From Micropterix aruncella (lineage: Eukaryota > Arthropoda > Insecta > Lepidoptera > Micropterigidae): DNA of 64,000 nt. Below, piece by piece: positions 10,728 to 24,382 of this stretch. The position numbers and the translations under genes are program-made. Under the pieces are notes generated by a model. The model had not been told where the DNA came from, ran no database searches, and was given only the letters and a program-made list of their open reading frames with translations. Every line of letters begins with the position of its first letter. The first letter of the stretch is position 1. The stretch spans positions 62,001-126,000 of the forward strand of contig CALYMY010000056.1 in NCBI GenBank assembly GCA_944548615.1, in the 5' to 3' direction.

Positions 10728-12169
10728 GGAGTTCCCTCGTCGGGAGCCAACCCTGGGTGCAGCAGCCATGTCATGGTGGAACTTAGTAATTGCCATCATA
10801 ATGGAATGCCTATACCAAATTTCACGTCTCTACGGTTGACCGTTGAGGAGTTCCCTCGTCGGGAGCCAACCCTGGGTGCAGCAGCCATGTCATGGTGGAA
10901 CTTAGTAATTGCCATCATAATGGAATGCCTATACCAAATTTCACGTCTCTACGGTTGACCGTTGAGGAGTTCCCTCGTCGGGAGCCAACCCTGGGTGCAG
11001 CAGCGATGTCATGGTGGAACTTAGAAATTGCCGTCATAATGGAATGCCTATACCAAATTTCACGTCTCTACGGTTGACCGTTGAGGAGTTCCCTCGTCGG
11101 GAGCCAACCCTGGGTGCAGCAGCCATGTCATGGTGGAACTTAGTAATTGCCATCATAATGGAATGCCTATACCAAATTTCACGTCTCTACGGTTGACCGT
11201 TGAGGAGTTCCCTCGTCGGGAGCCAACCCTGGGTGCAGCAGCCATGTCATGGTGGAACTTAGTAATTGCCATCATAATGGAATGCCTATACCAAATTTCA
11301 CGTCTCTACGGTTGACCGTTGAGGAGTTCCCTCGTCGGGAGCCAACCCTGGGTGCAGCAGCCATGTCATGGTGGAACTTAGTAATTGCCATCATAATGGA
11401 ATGCCTATACCAAATTTCACGTCTCTACGGTTGACCGTTGAGGAGTTCCCTCGTCGGGAGCCAACCCTGGGTGCAGCAGCCATGTCATGGTGGAACTTAG
11501 TAATTGCCATCATAATGGAATGCCTATACCAAATTTCACGTCTCTACGGTTGACCGTTGAGGAGTTCCCTCGTCGGGAGCCAACCCTGGGTGCAGCAGCG
11601 ATGTCATGGTGGAACTTAGAAGTTGCCGTCATAATGGAATGCCTATACCAAATTTCACGTCTCTACGGTTGACCGTTGAGGAGTTCCCTCGTCGGGAGCC
11701 AACCCTGGGTGCAGCAGCCATGTCATGGTGGAACTTAGTAATTGCCATCATAATGGAATGCCTATACCAAATTTCACGTCTCTACGGTTGACCGTTGAGG
11801 AGTTCCCTCGTCGGGAGCCAACCCTGGGTGCAGCAGCCATGTCATGGTGGAACTTAGTAATTGCCATCATAATGGAATGCCTATACCAAATTTCACGTCT
11901 CTACGGTTGACCGTTGAGGAGTTCCCTCGTCGGGAGCCAACCCTGGGTGCAGCAGCCATGTCATGGTGGAACTTAGTAATTGCCATCATAATGGAATGCC
12001 TATACCAAATTTCACGTCTCTACGGTTGACCGTTGAGAAGTTCCCTCGTCGGGAGCCAACCCTGGGTGCAGCAGCCATGTCATGGTGGAACTTAGTAATT
12101 GCCATCATAATGGAATGCCTATACCAAATTTCACGTCTCTACGGTTGACCGTTGAGGAGTTCCCTCGTC
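10728..12169 (+). repeat. 119-bp satellite array, unit c: 12 copies plus 14 bp
   Basis: B copies at 3 and 8. Copy 8 carries an A-to-G change at 11622 (TTAGAAGTTGCC) shared only with units e and f. Confidence 0.95.
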
Positions 12170-12890
12170 CTTGTCACGTACCTCTTTCCGTAGGTTGTTT
12201 ACTCCTTTTAATTCGTTTAACGCCTCGCGGGCAATATCTCTGGCTCTTTCCGGTATTTCTTCGAAATTCCGAAACGGCACTTCTATTTCTGTGGTCTCCA
12301 TATTGTCTCTTCTCGTTGATCAAAGGCACTGAAAATGAAAATGAAAAAGCACAGATTAAATAGTATTGAAAAGTAATTAAAGAAGAAGAAGAAGACGAGA
12401 TAAAAAGCAGAAGCAATGAAATGAAAAGCGTTCTAAAACCCTATCTTTTGACACCTCGCTTGTGTGTATATGATAAAATAAAGAATATAATATTTAATTT
12501 ATTAAACGAAGCCGCGGGAAAAATACTAAAACTCCCTTGGCTCGGATCGCTACTATTGAAAACAAACATCGTAAAATCGATAAATAAACTTTCGCAAGTA
12601 TGACGAGGGCTGAAGTTACCATAGAAACAGAAATCGTTAAATCGATAAATATTCTATTGCGAGTCGGGCCACCGCCTGAGCTCGTTACTATGGAAACAAA
12701 ACCGTTAAATCGATAAATCAATATACCTATACAGATATTAAATCGTCTATAATTCCGTTAATATTACTCAGATTTGAAAATTAAAAGAAGCGTTAGATGC
12801 GCAAAGCAAAACTCTATTAGATAATAATAAACAGGGAGGACTATTGATGCCTTTTAGCGCAATAGCCCTCAAACGTCGGAAGCCAATTTA
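12170..12890 (+). repeat. Spacer, unit d
   Basis: Full-length 721 bp. Confidence 0.93.
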
Positions 12891-14757
12891 TTTCGAAAAA
12901 TGTGATTTTTTCATAACAATTTCTATGTTCAAAATGAAAGTTTATATAAAAAAATTCAAAATGTCAAAATTTCGAAAATGCCATTTCGTAGAGATTTCAA
13001 AGGCCTTCGTTCTGTCCGAACACCGTAACGCGTTAGGTTTACTCTATCTCGATTTATTTCGAAAAATGTGATTTTTTCATAATAATTTCCAAGTTCAAAA
13101 TGAAAGTTTATATAAAAATTTTCAAAATATCAAAATTTCAAAAATGCCATTTTGTAGAGCTTAAGCGGGGTGTCGATCTCGCCAAAGACCGCAACGCGGT
13201 AGGTTTACTCTATCTCGATTTATTTCGAAAAATGTGATTTTTTCATAACAATTTCTATGTTCAAAATGAAAGTTTATATAAAATTTTTCAAAATGTCAAA
13301 ATTTCGAAAATGCCATTTTGTAGAGATTACCAAGGCCGTCGTTCTGTCCGAACGCCGTAACGCTATAGGTTTACTCTATCACGATCTTTTTCGAAAAATG
13401 TGATTTTTTCATAACAATTTCTATGTTTAAAATGAAATTTTATATAAAATTTTTCAAAATGTCAAAATTTCGAAAATGCCATTTTGTAGAGATTACCAAG
13501 GCCGTCGTTCTGTCCGAACGCCGTAACGCTATAGGTTTACTCTATCACGATCTTTTTCGAAAAATGTGATTTTTTCATAATAATTTCTATGTTTAAAATG
13601 AAATTTTATATAAAATTTTTCAAAATGTCAAAATTTCAAAAATGCCATTTTGTAGAGCTTAAGCGGGGTGTCGATCTAGCCAAAGACCGCAACGCGGTAG
13701 GTTTACTCTATCACGGTCTTTTTCGAAAAATGTCATTTATTCATAACAATTTCTATGTTCAAAATGAAAGTTTATATAAAAAATTTCAAAATGTCAAAAT
13801 TTCGAAAATGCCATTTCGTAGAGATTACCAAGGCCGTGGTTCTGTCCGAACGCCGTAACGCTATAGGTTTACTCTATCACGATCTTTTTCGAAAAATGTG
13901 ATTTTTTCATTATAATTTCTATGTTTAAAATGAAATTTTATATAAAATTTTTCAAAATGTCAAAATTTCAAAAATGCCATTTTGTAGAGCTTAAGCGGGG
14001 TGTCGATCTCGCCAAAGACCGCAACGCGGTAGGTTTACTCTATCTCGATTTATTTCGAAAAATGTGATTTTTTCATAACAATTTCTATGTTCAAAATGAA
14101 AGTTTATATAAAAAATTTCAAAATGTCAAAATTTCGAAAATGCCATTTTGTAGAGATTACCAAGGCCGTCGTTCTGTCCGAACGCCGTAACCCTATAGGT
14201 TTACTCTATCACGATCTTTTTCGAAAAATGTGATTTTTTCATAACAATTTCTATGTTTAAAATGAAATTTTATATAAAATTTTTCAAAATGTCAAAATTT
14301 CGAAAATGCCATTTTGTAGAGATTACCAAGGCCGTCGTTCTGTCCGAACGCCGTAACCCTATAGGTTTACTCTATCACGATCTTTTTCGAAAAATATGAT
14401 TTTTTCATAATAATTTCTATGTTTAAAATGAAATTTTATATAAAATTTTTCAAAAAGTCAAAATTTCAAAAATGCCATTTTGTAGAGCTTAAGCGGGGTG
14501 TCGATCTCGCCAAAGACCGCAACGCGGTAGGTTTACTCTATCTCGTTCTTTTGTGAAAAATGTGATTTTTTCATAACAATTTCTATGTTCAAAATGAAAG
14601 TTTATATAAAAAATTTCAAAATGTCAAAATTTCGAAAATGCCATTTCGTAGAGATTTCAAAGGCCTTCGTTATGCCCAAACACCGTAACGCGTTTTATTT
14701 ACTCTATCACGGTCTTTTTCGAAAAATGACATTTATTCATAACAATTTCTATGTTCA
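12891..14757 (+). repeat. 166-bp satellite array, unit d
   Basis: Eleven monomers plus stub. Monomer 3 has C at 13336 (AAGGCCGTC) where the other units have T, making it match neighbouring N monomers; a short gene-conversion tract would explain this. Confidence 0.95.
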
Positions 14758-15009
14758 GGAGTTCCCTCGTCGGGAGCCAACCCTGGGTGCAGCAGCCATG
14801 TCATGGTGGAACTTAGTAATTGCCATCATAATGGAATGCCTATACCAAATTTCACGTCTCTACGGTTGACCGTTGAGGAGTTCCCTCGTCGGGAGCCAAC
14901 CCTGGGTGCAGCAGCCATGTCATGGTGGAACTTAGTAATTGCCATCATAATGGAATGCCTATACCAAATTTCACGTCTCTACGGTTGACCGTTGAGGAGT
15001 TCCCTCGTC
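14758..15009 (+). repeat. 119-bp satellite array, unit d: only 2 copies plus 14 bp
   Basis: Ten copies are missing relative to the canonical array, including both B copies and the GAAG-start copy. Both junctions are intact, so the loss was internal. The unit is 2,840 bp. Confidence 0.96.
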
Positions 15010-15730
15010 CTTGTCACGTACCTCTTTCCGTAGGTTGTTTACTCCTTTTAATTCGTTTAACGCCTCGCGGGCAATATCTCTGGCTCTTTCCGGTATTTCT
15101 TCGAAATTCCGAAACGGCACTTCTATTTCTGTGGTCTCCATATTGTCTCTTCTCGTTGATCAAAGGCACTGAAAATGAAAATGAAAAAGCACAGATTAAA
15201 TAGTATTGAAAAGTAATTAAAGAAGAAGAAGAAGACGAGATAAAAAGCAGAAGCAATGAAATGAAAAGCGTTCTAAAACCCTATCTTTTGACACCTCGCT
15301 TGTGTGTATATGATAAAATAAAGAATATAATATTTAATTTATTAAACGAAGCCGCGGGAAAAATACTAAAACTCCCTTGGCTCGGATCGCTACTATTGAA
15401 AACAAACATCGTAAAATCGATAAATAAACTTTCGCAAGTATGACGAGGGCTGAAGTTACCATAGAAACAGAAATCGTTAAATCGATAAATATTCTATTGC
15501 GAGTCGGGCCACCGCCTGAGCTCGTTACTATGGAAACAAAACCGTTAAATCGATAAATCAATATACCTATACAGATATTAAATCGTCTATAATTCCGTTA
15601 ATATTACTCAGATTTGAAAATTAAAAGAAGCGTTAGATGCGCAAAGCAAAACTCTATTAGATAATAATAAACAGGGAGGACTATTGATGCCTTTTAGCGC
15701 AATAGCCCTCAAACGTCGGAAGCCAATTTA
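15010..15730 (+). repeat. Spacer, unit e
   Basis: Full-length 721 bp. Confidence 0.93.
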
Positions 15731-17597
15731 TTTCGAAAAATGTGATTTTTTCATAACAATTTCTATGTTCAAAATGAAAGTTTATATAAAAAAATTCAAA
15801 ATGTCAAAATTTCGAAAATGCCATTTCGTAGAGATTTCAAAGGCCTTCGTTCTGTCCGAACACCGTAACGCGTTAGGTTTACTCTATCTCGATTTATTTC
15901 GAAAAATGTGATTTTTTCATAATAATTTCCAAGTTCAAAATGAAAGTTTATATAAAAATTTTCAAAATATCAAAATTTCAAAAATGCCATTTTGTAGAGC
16001 TTAAGCGGGGTGTCGATCTCGCCAAAGACCGCAACGCGGTAGGTTTACTCTATCTCGATTTATTTCGAAAAATGTGATTTTTTCATAACAATTTCTATGT
16101 TCAAAATGAAAGTTTATATAAAATTTTTCAAAATGTCAAAATTTCGAAAATGCCATTTTGTAGAGATTACCAAGGTCGTCGTTCTGTCCGAATGCCGTAA
16201 CGCTATAGGTTTACTCTATCACGATCTTTTTCGAAAAATGTGATTTTTTCATAACAATTTCTATGTTTAAAATGAAATTTTATATAAAATTTTTCAAAAT
16301 GTCAAAATTTCGAAAATGCCATTTTGTAGAGATTACCAAGGCCGTCGTTCTGTCCGAACGCCGTAACGCTATAGGTTTACTCTATCACGATCTTTTTCGA
16401 AAAATGTGATTTTTTCATAATAATTTCTATGTTTAAAATGAAATTTTATATAAAATTTTTCAAAATGTCAAAATTTCAAAAATGCCATTTTGTAGAGCTT
16501 AAGCGGGGTGTCGATCTAGCCAAAGACCGCAACGCGGTAGGTTTACTCTATCACGGTCTTTTTCGAAAAATGTCATTTATTCATAACAATTTCTATGTTC
16601 AAAATGAAAGTTTATATAAAAAATTTCAAAATGTCAAAATTTCGAAAATGCCATTTCGTAGAGATTACCAAGGCCGTGGTTCTGTCCGAACGCCGTAACG
16701 CTATAGGTTTACTCTATCACGATCTTTTTCGAAAAATGTGATTTTTTCATTATAATTTCTATGTTTAAAATGAAATTTTATATAAAATTTTTCAAAATGT
16801 CAAAATTTCAAAAATGCCATTTTGTAGAGCTTAAGCGGGGTGTCGATCTCGCCAAAGACCGCAACGCGGTAGGTTTACTCTATCTCGATTTATTTCGAAA
16901 AATGTGATTTTTTCATAACAATTTCTATGTTCAAAATGAAAGTTTATATAAAAAATTTCAAAATGTCAAAATTTCGAAAATGCCATTTTGTAGAGATTAC
17001 CAAGGCCGTCGTTCTGTCCGAACGCCGTAACCCTATAGGTTTACTCTATCACGATCTTTTTCGAAAAATGTGATTTTTTCATAACAATTTCTATGTTTAA
17101 AATGAAATTTTATATAAAATTTTTCAAAATGTCAAAATTTCGAAAATGCCATTTTGTAGAGATTACCAAGGCCGTCGTTCTGTCCGAACGCCGTAACCCT
17201 ATAGGTTTACTCTATCACGATCTTTTTCGAAAAATATGATTTTTTCATAATAATTTCTATGTTTAAAATGAAATTTTATATAAAATTTTTCAAAAAGTCA
17301 AAATTTCAAAAATGCCATTTTGTAGAGCTTAAGCGGGGTGTCGATCTCGCCAAAGACCGCAACGCGGTAGGTTTACTCTATCTCGTTCTTTTGTGAAAAA
17401 TGTGATTTTTTCATAACAATTTCTATGTTCAAAATGAAAGTTTATATAAAAAATTTCAAAATGTCAAAATTTCGAAAATGCCATTTCGTAGAGATTTCAA
17501 AGGCCTTCGTTATGCCCAAACACCGTAACGCGTTTTATTTACTCTATCACGGTCTTTTTCGAAAAATGACATTTATTCATAACAATTTCTATGTTCA
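15731..17597 (+). repeat. 166-bp satellite array, unit e
   Basis: Eleven monomers plus stub. Private change T at 16193 (CCGAATGCCG instead of CCGAACGCCG) in monomer 3. Confidence 0.95.
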
Positions 17598-19039
17598 GGA
17601 GTTCCCTCGTCGGGAGCCAACCCTGGGTGCAGCAGCCATGTCATGGTGGAACTTAGTAATTGCCATCATAATGGAATGCCTATACCAAATTTCACGTCTC
17701 TACGGTTGACCGTTGAGGAGTTCCCTCGTCGGGAGCCAACCCTGGGTGCAGCAGCCATGTCATGGTGGAACTTAGTAATTGCCATCATAATGGAATGCCT
17801 ATACCAAATTTCACGTCTCTACGGTTGACCGTTGAGGAGTTCCCTCGTCGGGAGCCAACCCTGGGTGCAGCAGCGATGTCATGGTGGAACTTAGAAATTG
17901 CCGTCATAATGGAATGCCTATACCAAATTTCACGTCTCTACGGTTGACCGTTGAGGAGTTCCCTCGTCGGGAGCCAACCCTGGGTGCAGCAGCCATGTCA
18001 TGGTGGAACTTAGTAATTGCCATCATAATGGAATGCCTATACCAAATTTCACGTCTCTACGGTTGACCGTTGAGGAGTTCCCTCGTCGGGAGCCAACCCT
18101 GGGTGCAGCAGCCATGTCATGGTGGAACTTAGTAATTGCCATCATAATGGAATGCCTATACCAAATTTCACGTCTCTACGGTTGACCGTTGAGGAGTTCC
18201 CTCGTCGGGAGCCAACCCTGGGTGCAGCAGCCATGTCATGGTGGAACTTAGTAATTGCCATCATAATGGAATGCCTATACCAAATTTCACGTCTCTACGG
18301 TTGACCGTTGAGGAGTTCCCTCGTCGGGAGCCAACCCTGGGTGCAGCAGCCATGTCATGGTGGAACTTAGTAATTGCCATCATAATGGAATGCCTATACC
18401 AAATTTCACGTCTCTACGGTTGACCGTTGAGGAGTTCCCTCGTCGGGAGCCAACCCTGGGTGCAGCAGCGATGTCATGGTGGAACTTAGAAGTTGCCGTC
18501 ATAATGGAATGCCTATACCAAATTTCACGTCTCTACGGTTGACCGTTGAGGAGTTCCCTCGTCGGGAGCCAACCCTGGGTGCAGCAGCCATGTCATGGTG
18601 GAACTTAGTAATTGCCATCATAATGGAATGCCTATACCAAATTTCACGTCTCTACGGTTGACCGTTGAGGAGTTCCCTCGTCGGGAGCCAACCCTGGGTG
18701 CAGCAGCCATGTCATGGTGGAACTTAGTAATTGCCATCATAATGGAATGCCTATACCAAATTTCACGTCTCTACGGTTGACCGTTGAGGAGTTCCCTCGT
18801 CGGGAGCCAACCCTGGGTGCAGCAGCCATGTCATGGTGGAACTTAGTAATTGCCATCATAATGGAATGCCTATACCAAATTTCACGTCTCTACGGTTGAC
18901 CGTTGAGAAGTTCCCTCGTCGGGAGCCAACCCTGGGTGCAGCAGCCATGTCATGGTGGAACTTAGTAATTGCCATCATAATGGAATGCCTATACCAAATT
19001 TCACGTCTCTACGGTTGACCGTTGAGGAGTTCCCTCGTC
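17598..19039 (+). repeat. 119-bp satellite array, unit e: 12 copies plus 14 bp
   Basis: B copies at 3 and 8; copy 8 has the shared G at 18492. Confidence 0.95.
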
Positions 19040-19760
19040 CTTGTCACGTACCTCTTTCCGTAGGTTGTTTACTCCTTTTAATTCGTTTAACGCCTCGCGG
19101 GCAATATCTCTGGCTCTTTCCGGTATTTCTTCGAAATTCCGAAACGGCACTTCTATTTCTGTGGTCTCCATATTGTCTCTTCTCGTTGATCAAAGGCACT
19201 GAAAATGAAAATGAAAAAGCACAGATTAAATAGTATTGAAAAGTAATTAAAGAAGAAGAAGAAGACGAGATAAAAAGCAGAAGCAATGAAATGAAAAGCG
19301 TTCTAAAACCCTATCTTTTGACACCTCGCTTGTGTGTATATGATAAAATAAAGAATATAATATTTAATTTATTAAACGAAGCCGCGGGAAAAATACTAAA
19401 ACTCCCTTGGCTCGGATCGCTACTATTGAAAACAAACATCGTAAAATCGATAAATAAACTTTCGCAAGTATGACGAGGGCTGAAGTTACCATAGAAACAG
19501 AAATCGTTAAATCGATAAATATTCTATTGCGAGTCGGGCCACCGCCTGAGCTCGTTACTATGGAAACAAAACCGTTAAATCGATAAATCAATATACCTAT
19601 ACAGATATTAAATCGTCTATAATTCCGTTAATATTACTCAGATTTGAAAATTAAAAGAAGCGTTAGATGCGCAAAGCAAAACTCTATTAGATAATAATAA
19701 ACAGGGAGGACTATTGATGCCTTTTAGCGCAATAGCCCTCAAACGTCGGAAGCCAATTTA
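19040..19760 (+). repeat. Spacer, unit f
   Basis: Full-length 721 bp. Confidence 0.93.
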
Positions 19761-21627
19761 TTTCGAAAAATGTGATTTTTTCATAACAATTTCTATGTTC
19801 AAAATGAAAGTTTATATAAAAAAATTCAAAATGTCAAAATTTCGAAAATGCCATTTCGTAGAGATTTCAAAGGCCTTCGTTCTGTCCGAACACCGTAACG
19901 CGTTAGGTTTACTCTATCTCGATTTATTTCGAAAAATGTGATTTTTTCATAATAATTTCCAAGTTCAAAATGAAAGTTTATATAAAAATTTTCAAAATAT
20001 CAAAATTTCAAAAATGCCATTTTGTAGAGCTTAAGCGGGGTGTCGATCTCGCCAAAGACCGCAACGCGGTAGGTTTACTCTATCTCGATTTATTTCGAAA
20101 AATGTGATTTTTTCATAACAATTTCTATGTTCAAAATGAAAGTTTATATAAAATTTTTCAAAATGTCAAAATTTCGAAAATGCCATTTTGTAGAGATTAC
20201 CAAGGTCGTCGTTCTGTCCGAACGCCGTAACGCTATAGGTTTACTCTATCACGATCTTTTTCGAAAAATGTGATTTTTTCATAACAATTTCTATGTTTAA
20301 AATGAAATTTTATATAAAATTTTTCAAAATGTCAAAATTTCGAAAATGCCATTTTGTAGAGATTACCAAGGCCGTCGTTCTGTCCGAACGCCGTAACGCT
20401 ATAGGTTTACTCTATCACGATCTTTTTCGAAAAATGTGATTTTTTCATAATAATTTCTATGTTTAAAATGAAATTTTATATAAAATTTTTCAAAATGTCA
20501 AAATTTCAAAAATGCCATTTTGTAGAGCTTAAGCGGGGTGTCGATCTAGCCAAAGACCGCAACGCGGTAGGTTTACTCTATCACGGTCTTTTTCGAAAAA
20601 TGTCATTTATTCATAACAATTTCTATGTTCAAAATGAAAGTTTATATAAAAAATTTCAAAATGTCAAAATTTCGAAAATGCCATTTCGTAGAGATTACCA
20701 AGGCCGTGGTTCTGTCCGAACGCCGTAACGCTATAGGTTTACTCTATCACGATCTTTTTCGAAAAATGTGATTTTTTCATTATAATTTCTATGTTTAAAA
20801 TGAAATTTTATATAAAATTTTTCAAAATGTCAAAATTTCAAAAATGCCATTTTGTAGAGCTTAAGCGGGGTGTCGATCTCGCCAAAGACCGCAACGCGGT
20901 AGGTTTACTCTATCTCGATTTATTTCGAAAAATGTGATTTTTTCATAACAATTTCTATGTTCAAAATGAAAGTTTATATAAAAAATTTCAAAATGTCAAA
21001 ATTTCGAAAATGCCATTTTGTAGAGATTACCAAGGCCGTCGTTCTGTCCGAACGCCGTAACCCTATAGGTTTACTCTATCACGATCTTTTTCGAAAAATG
21101 TGATTTTTTCATAACAATTTCTATGTTTAAAATGAAATTTTATATAAAATTTTTCAAAATGTCAAAATTTCGAAAATGCCATTTTGTAGAGATTACCAAG
21201 GCCGTCGTTCTGTCCGAACGCCGTAACCCTATAGGTTTACTCTATCACGATCTTTTTCGAAAAATATGATTTTTTCATAATAATTTCTATGTTTAAAATG
21301 AAATTTTATATAAAATTTTTCAAAAAGTCAAAATTTCAAAAATGCCATTTTGTAGAGCTTAAGCGGGGTGTCGATCTCGCCAAAGACCGCAACGCGGTAG
21401 GTTTACTCTATCTCGTTCTTTTGTGAAAAATGTGATTTTTTCATAACAATTTCTATGTTCAAAATGAAAGTTTATATAAAAAATTTCAAAATGTCAAAAT
21501 TTCGAAAATGCCATTTCGTAGAGATTTCAAAGGCCTTCGTTATGCCCAAACACCGTAACGCGTTTTATTTACTCTATCACGGTCTTTTTCGAAAAATGAC
21601 ATTTATTCATAACAATTTCTATGTTCA
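19761..21627 (+). repeat. 166-bp satellite array, unit f
   Basis: Eleven monomers plus stub in the reference order. Confidence 0.95.
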
Positions 21628-23661
21628 GGAGTTCCCTCGTCGGGAGCCAACCCTGGGTGCAGCAGCCATGTCATGGTGGAACTTAGTAATTGCCATCATA
21701 ATGGAATGCCTATACCAAATTTCACGTCTCTACGGTTGACCGTTGAGGAGTTCCCTCGTCGGGAGCCAACCCTGGGTGCAGCAGCCATGTCATGGTGGAA
21801 CTTAGTAATTGCCATCATAATGGAATGCCTATACCAAATTTCACGTCTCTACGGTTGACCGTTGAGGAGTTCCCTCGTCGGGAGCCAACCCTGGGTGCAG
21901 CAGCGATGTCATGGTGGAACTTAGAAATTGCCGTCATAATGGAATGCCTATACCAAATTTCACGTCTCTACGGTTGACCGTTGAGGAGTTCCCTCGTCGG
22001 GAGCCAACCCTGGGTGCAGCAGCCATGTCATGGTGGAACTTAGTAATTGCCATCATAATGGAATGCCTATACCAAATTTCACGTCTCTACGGTTGACCGT
22101 TGAGGAGTTCCCTCGTCGGGAGCCAACCCTGGGTGCAGCAGCCATGTCATGGTGGAACTTAGTAATTGCCATCATAATGGAATGCCTATACCAAATTTCA
22201 CGTCTCTACGGTTGACCGTTGAGGAGTTCCCTCGTCGGGAGCCAACCCTGGGTGCAGCAGCCATGTCATGGTGGAACTTAGTAATTGCCATCATAATGGA
22301 ATGCCTATACCAAATTTCACGTCTCTACGGTTGACCGTTGAGGAGTTCCCTCGTCGGGAGCCAACCCTGGGTGCAGCAGCCATGTCATGGTGGAACTTAG
22401 TAATTGCCATCATAATGGAATGCCTATACCAAATTTCACGTCTCTACGGTTGACCGTTGAGGAGTTCCCTCGTCGGGAGCCAACCCTGGGTGCAGCAGCC
22501 ATGTCATGGTGGAACTTAGTAATTGCCATCATAATGGAATGCCTATACCAAATTTCACGTCTCTACGGTTGACCGTTGAGGAGTTCCCTCGTCGGGAGCC
22601 AACCCTGGGTGCAGCAGCCATGTCATGGTGGAACTTAGTAATTGCCATCATAATGGAATGCCTATACCAAATTTCACGTCTCTACGGTTGACCGTTGAGG
22701 AGTTCCCTCGTCGGGAGCCAACCCTGGGTGCAGCAGCCATGTCATGGTGGAACTTAGTAATTGCCATCATAATGGAATGCCTATACCAAATTTCACGTCT
22801 CTACGGTTGACCGTTGAGGAGTTCCCTCGTCGGGAGCCAACCCTGGGTGCAGCAGCCATGTCATGGTGGAACTTAGTAATTGCCATCATAATGGAATGCC
22901 TATACCAAATTTCACGTCTCTACGGTTGACCGTTGAGGAGTTCCCTCGTCGGGAGCCAACCCTGGGTGCAGCAGCCATGTCATGGTGGAACTTAGTAATT
23001 GCCATCATAATGGAATGCCTATACCAAATTTCACGTCTCTACGGTTGACCGTTGAGGAGTTCCCTCGTCGGGAGCCAACCCTGGGTGCAGCAGCGATGTC
23101 ATGGTGGAACTTAGAAGTTGCCGTCATAATGGAATGCCTATACCAAATTTCACGTCTCTACGGTTGACCGTTGAGGAGTTCCCTCGTCGGGAGCCAACCC
23201 TGGGTGCAGCAGCCATGTCATGGTGGAACTTAGTAATTGCCATCATAATGGAATGCCTATACCAAATTTCACGTCTCTACGGTTGACCGTTGAGGAGTTC
23301 CCTCGTCGGGAGCCAACCCTGGGTGCAGCAGCCATGTCATGGTGGAACTTAGTAATTGCCATCATAATGGAATGCCTATACCAAATTTCACGTCTCTACG
23401 GTTGACCGTTGAGGAGTCTCGTCGGGAGCCAACCCTGGGTGCAGCAGCCATGTCATGGTGGAACTTAGTAATTGCCATCATAATGGAATGCCTATACCAA
23501 ATTTCACGTCTCTACGGTTGACCGTTGAGAAGTTCCCTCGTCGGGAGCCAACCCTGGGTGCAGCAGCCATGTCATGGTGGAACTTAGTAATTGCCATCAT
23601 AATGGAATGCCTATACCAAATTTCACGTCTCTACGGTTGACCGTTGAGGAGTTCCCTCGTC
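21628..23661 (+). repeat. 119-bp satellite array, unit f: 17 copies plus 14 bp
   Basis: B copies are at 3 and 13, the second with the shared G at 23117; five A-type copies were gained between them. Copy 16 (from 23413) reads GGAGTCTCG and lacks 3 bp, so it is 116 bp. Copy 17 starts GAAG at 23529. Confidence 0.95.
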
Positions 23662-24382
23662 CTTGTCACGTACCTCTTTCCGTAGGTTGTTTACTCCTTT
23701 TAATTCGTTTAACGCCTCGCGGGCAATATCTCTGGCTCTTTCCGGTATTTCTTCGAAATTCCGAAACGGCACTTCTATTTCTGTGGTCTCCATATTGTCT
23801 CTTCTCGTTGATCAAAGGCACTGAAAATGAAAATGAAAAAGCACAGATTAAATAGTATTGAAAAGTAATTAAAGAAGAAGAAGAAGACGAGATAAAAAGC
23901 AGAAGCAATGAAATGAAAAGCGTTCTAAAACCCTATCTTTTGACACCTCGCTTGTGTGTATATGATAAAATAAAGAATATAATATTTAATTTATTAAACG
24001 AAGCCGCGGGAAAAATACTAAAACTCCCTTGGCTCGGATCGCTACTATTGAAAACAAACATCGTAAAATCGATAAATAAACTTTCGCAAGTATGACGAGG
24101 GCTGAAGTTACCATAGAAACAGAAATCGTTAAATCGATAAATATTCTATTGCGAGTCGGGCCACCGCCTGAGCTCGTTACTATGGAAACAAAACCGTTAA
24201 ATCGATAAATCAATATACCTATACAGATATTAAATCGTCTATAATTCCGTTAATATTACTCAGATTTGAAAATTAAAAGAAGCGTTAGATGCGCAAAGCA
24301 AAACTCTATTAGATAATAATAAACAGGGAGGACTATTGATGCCTTTTAGCGCAATAGCCCTCAAACGTCGGAAGCCAATTTA
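23662..24382 (+). repeat. Spacer, unit g
   Basis: Full-length 721 bp. Confidence 0.93.
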
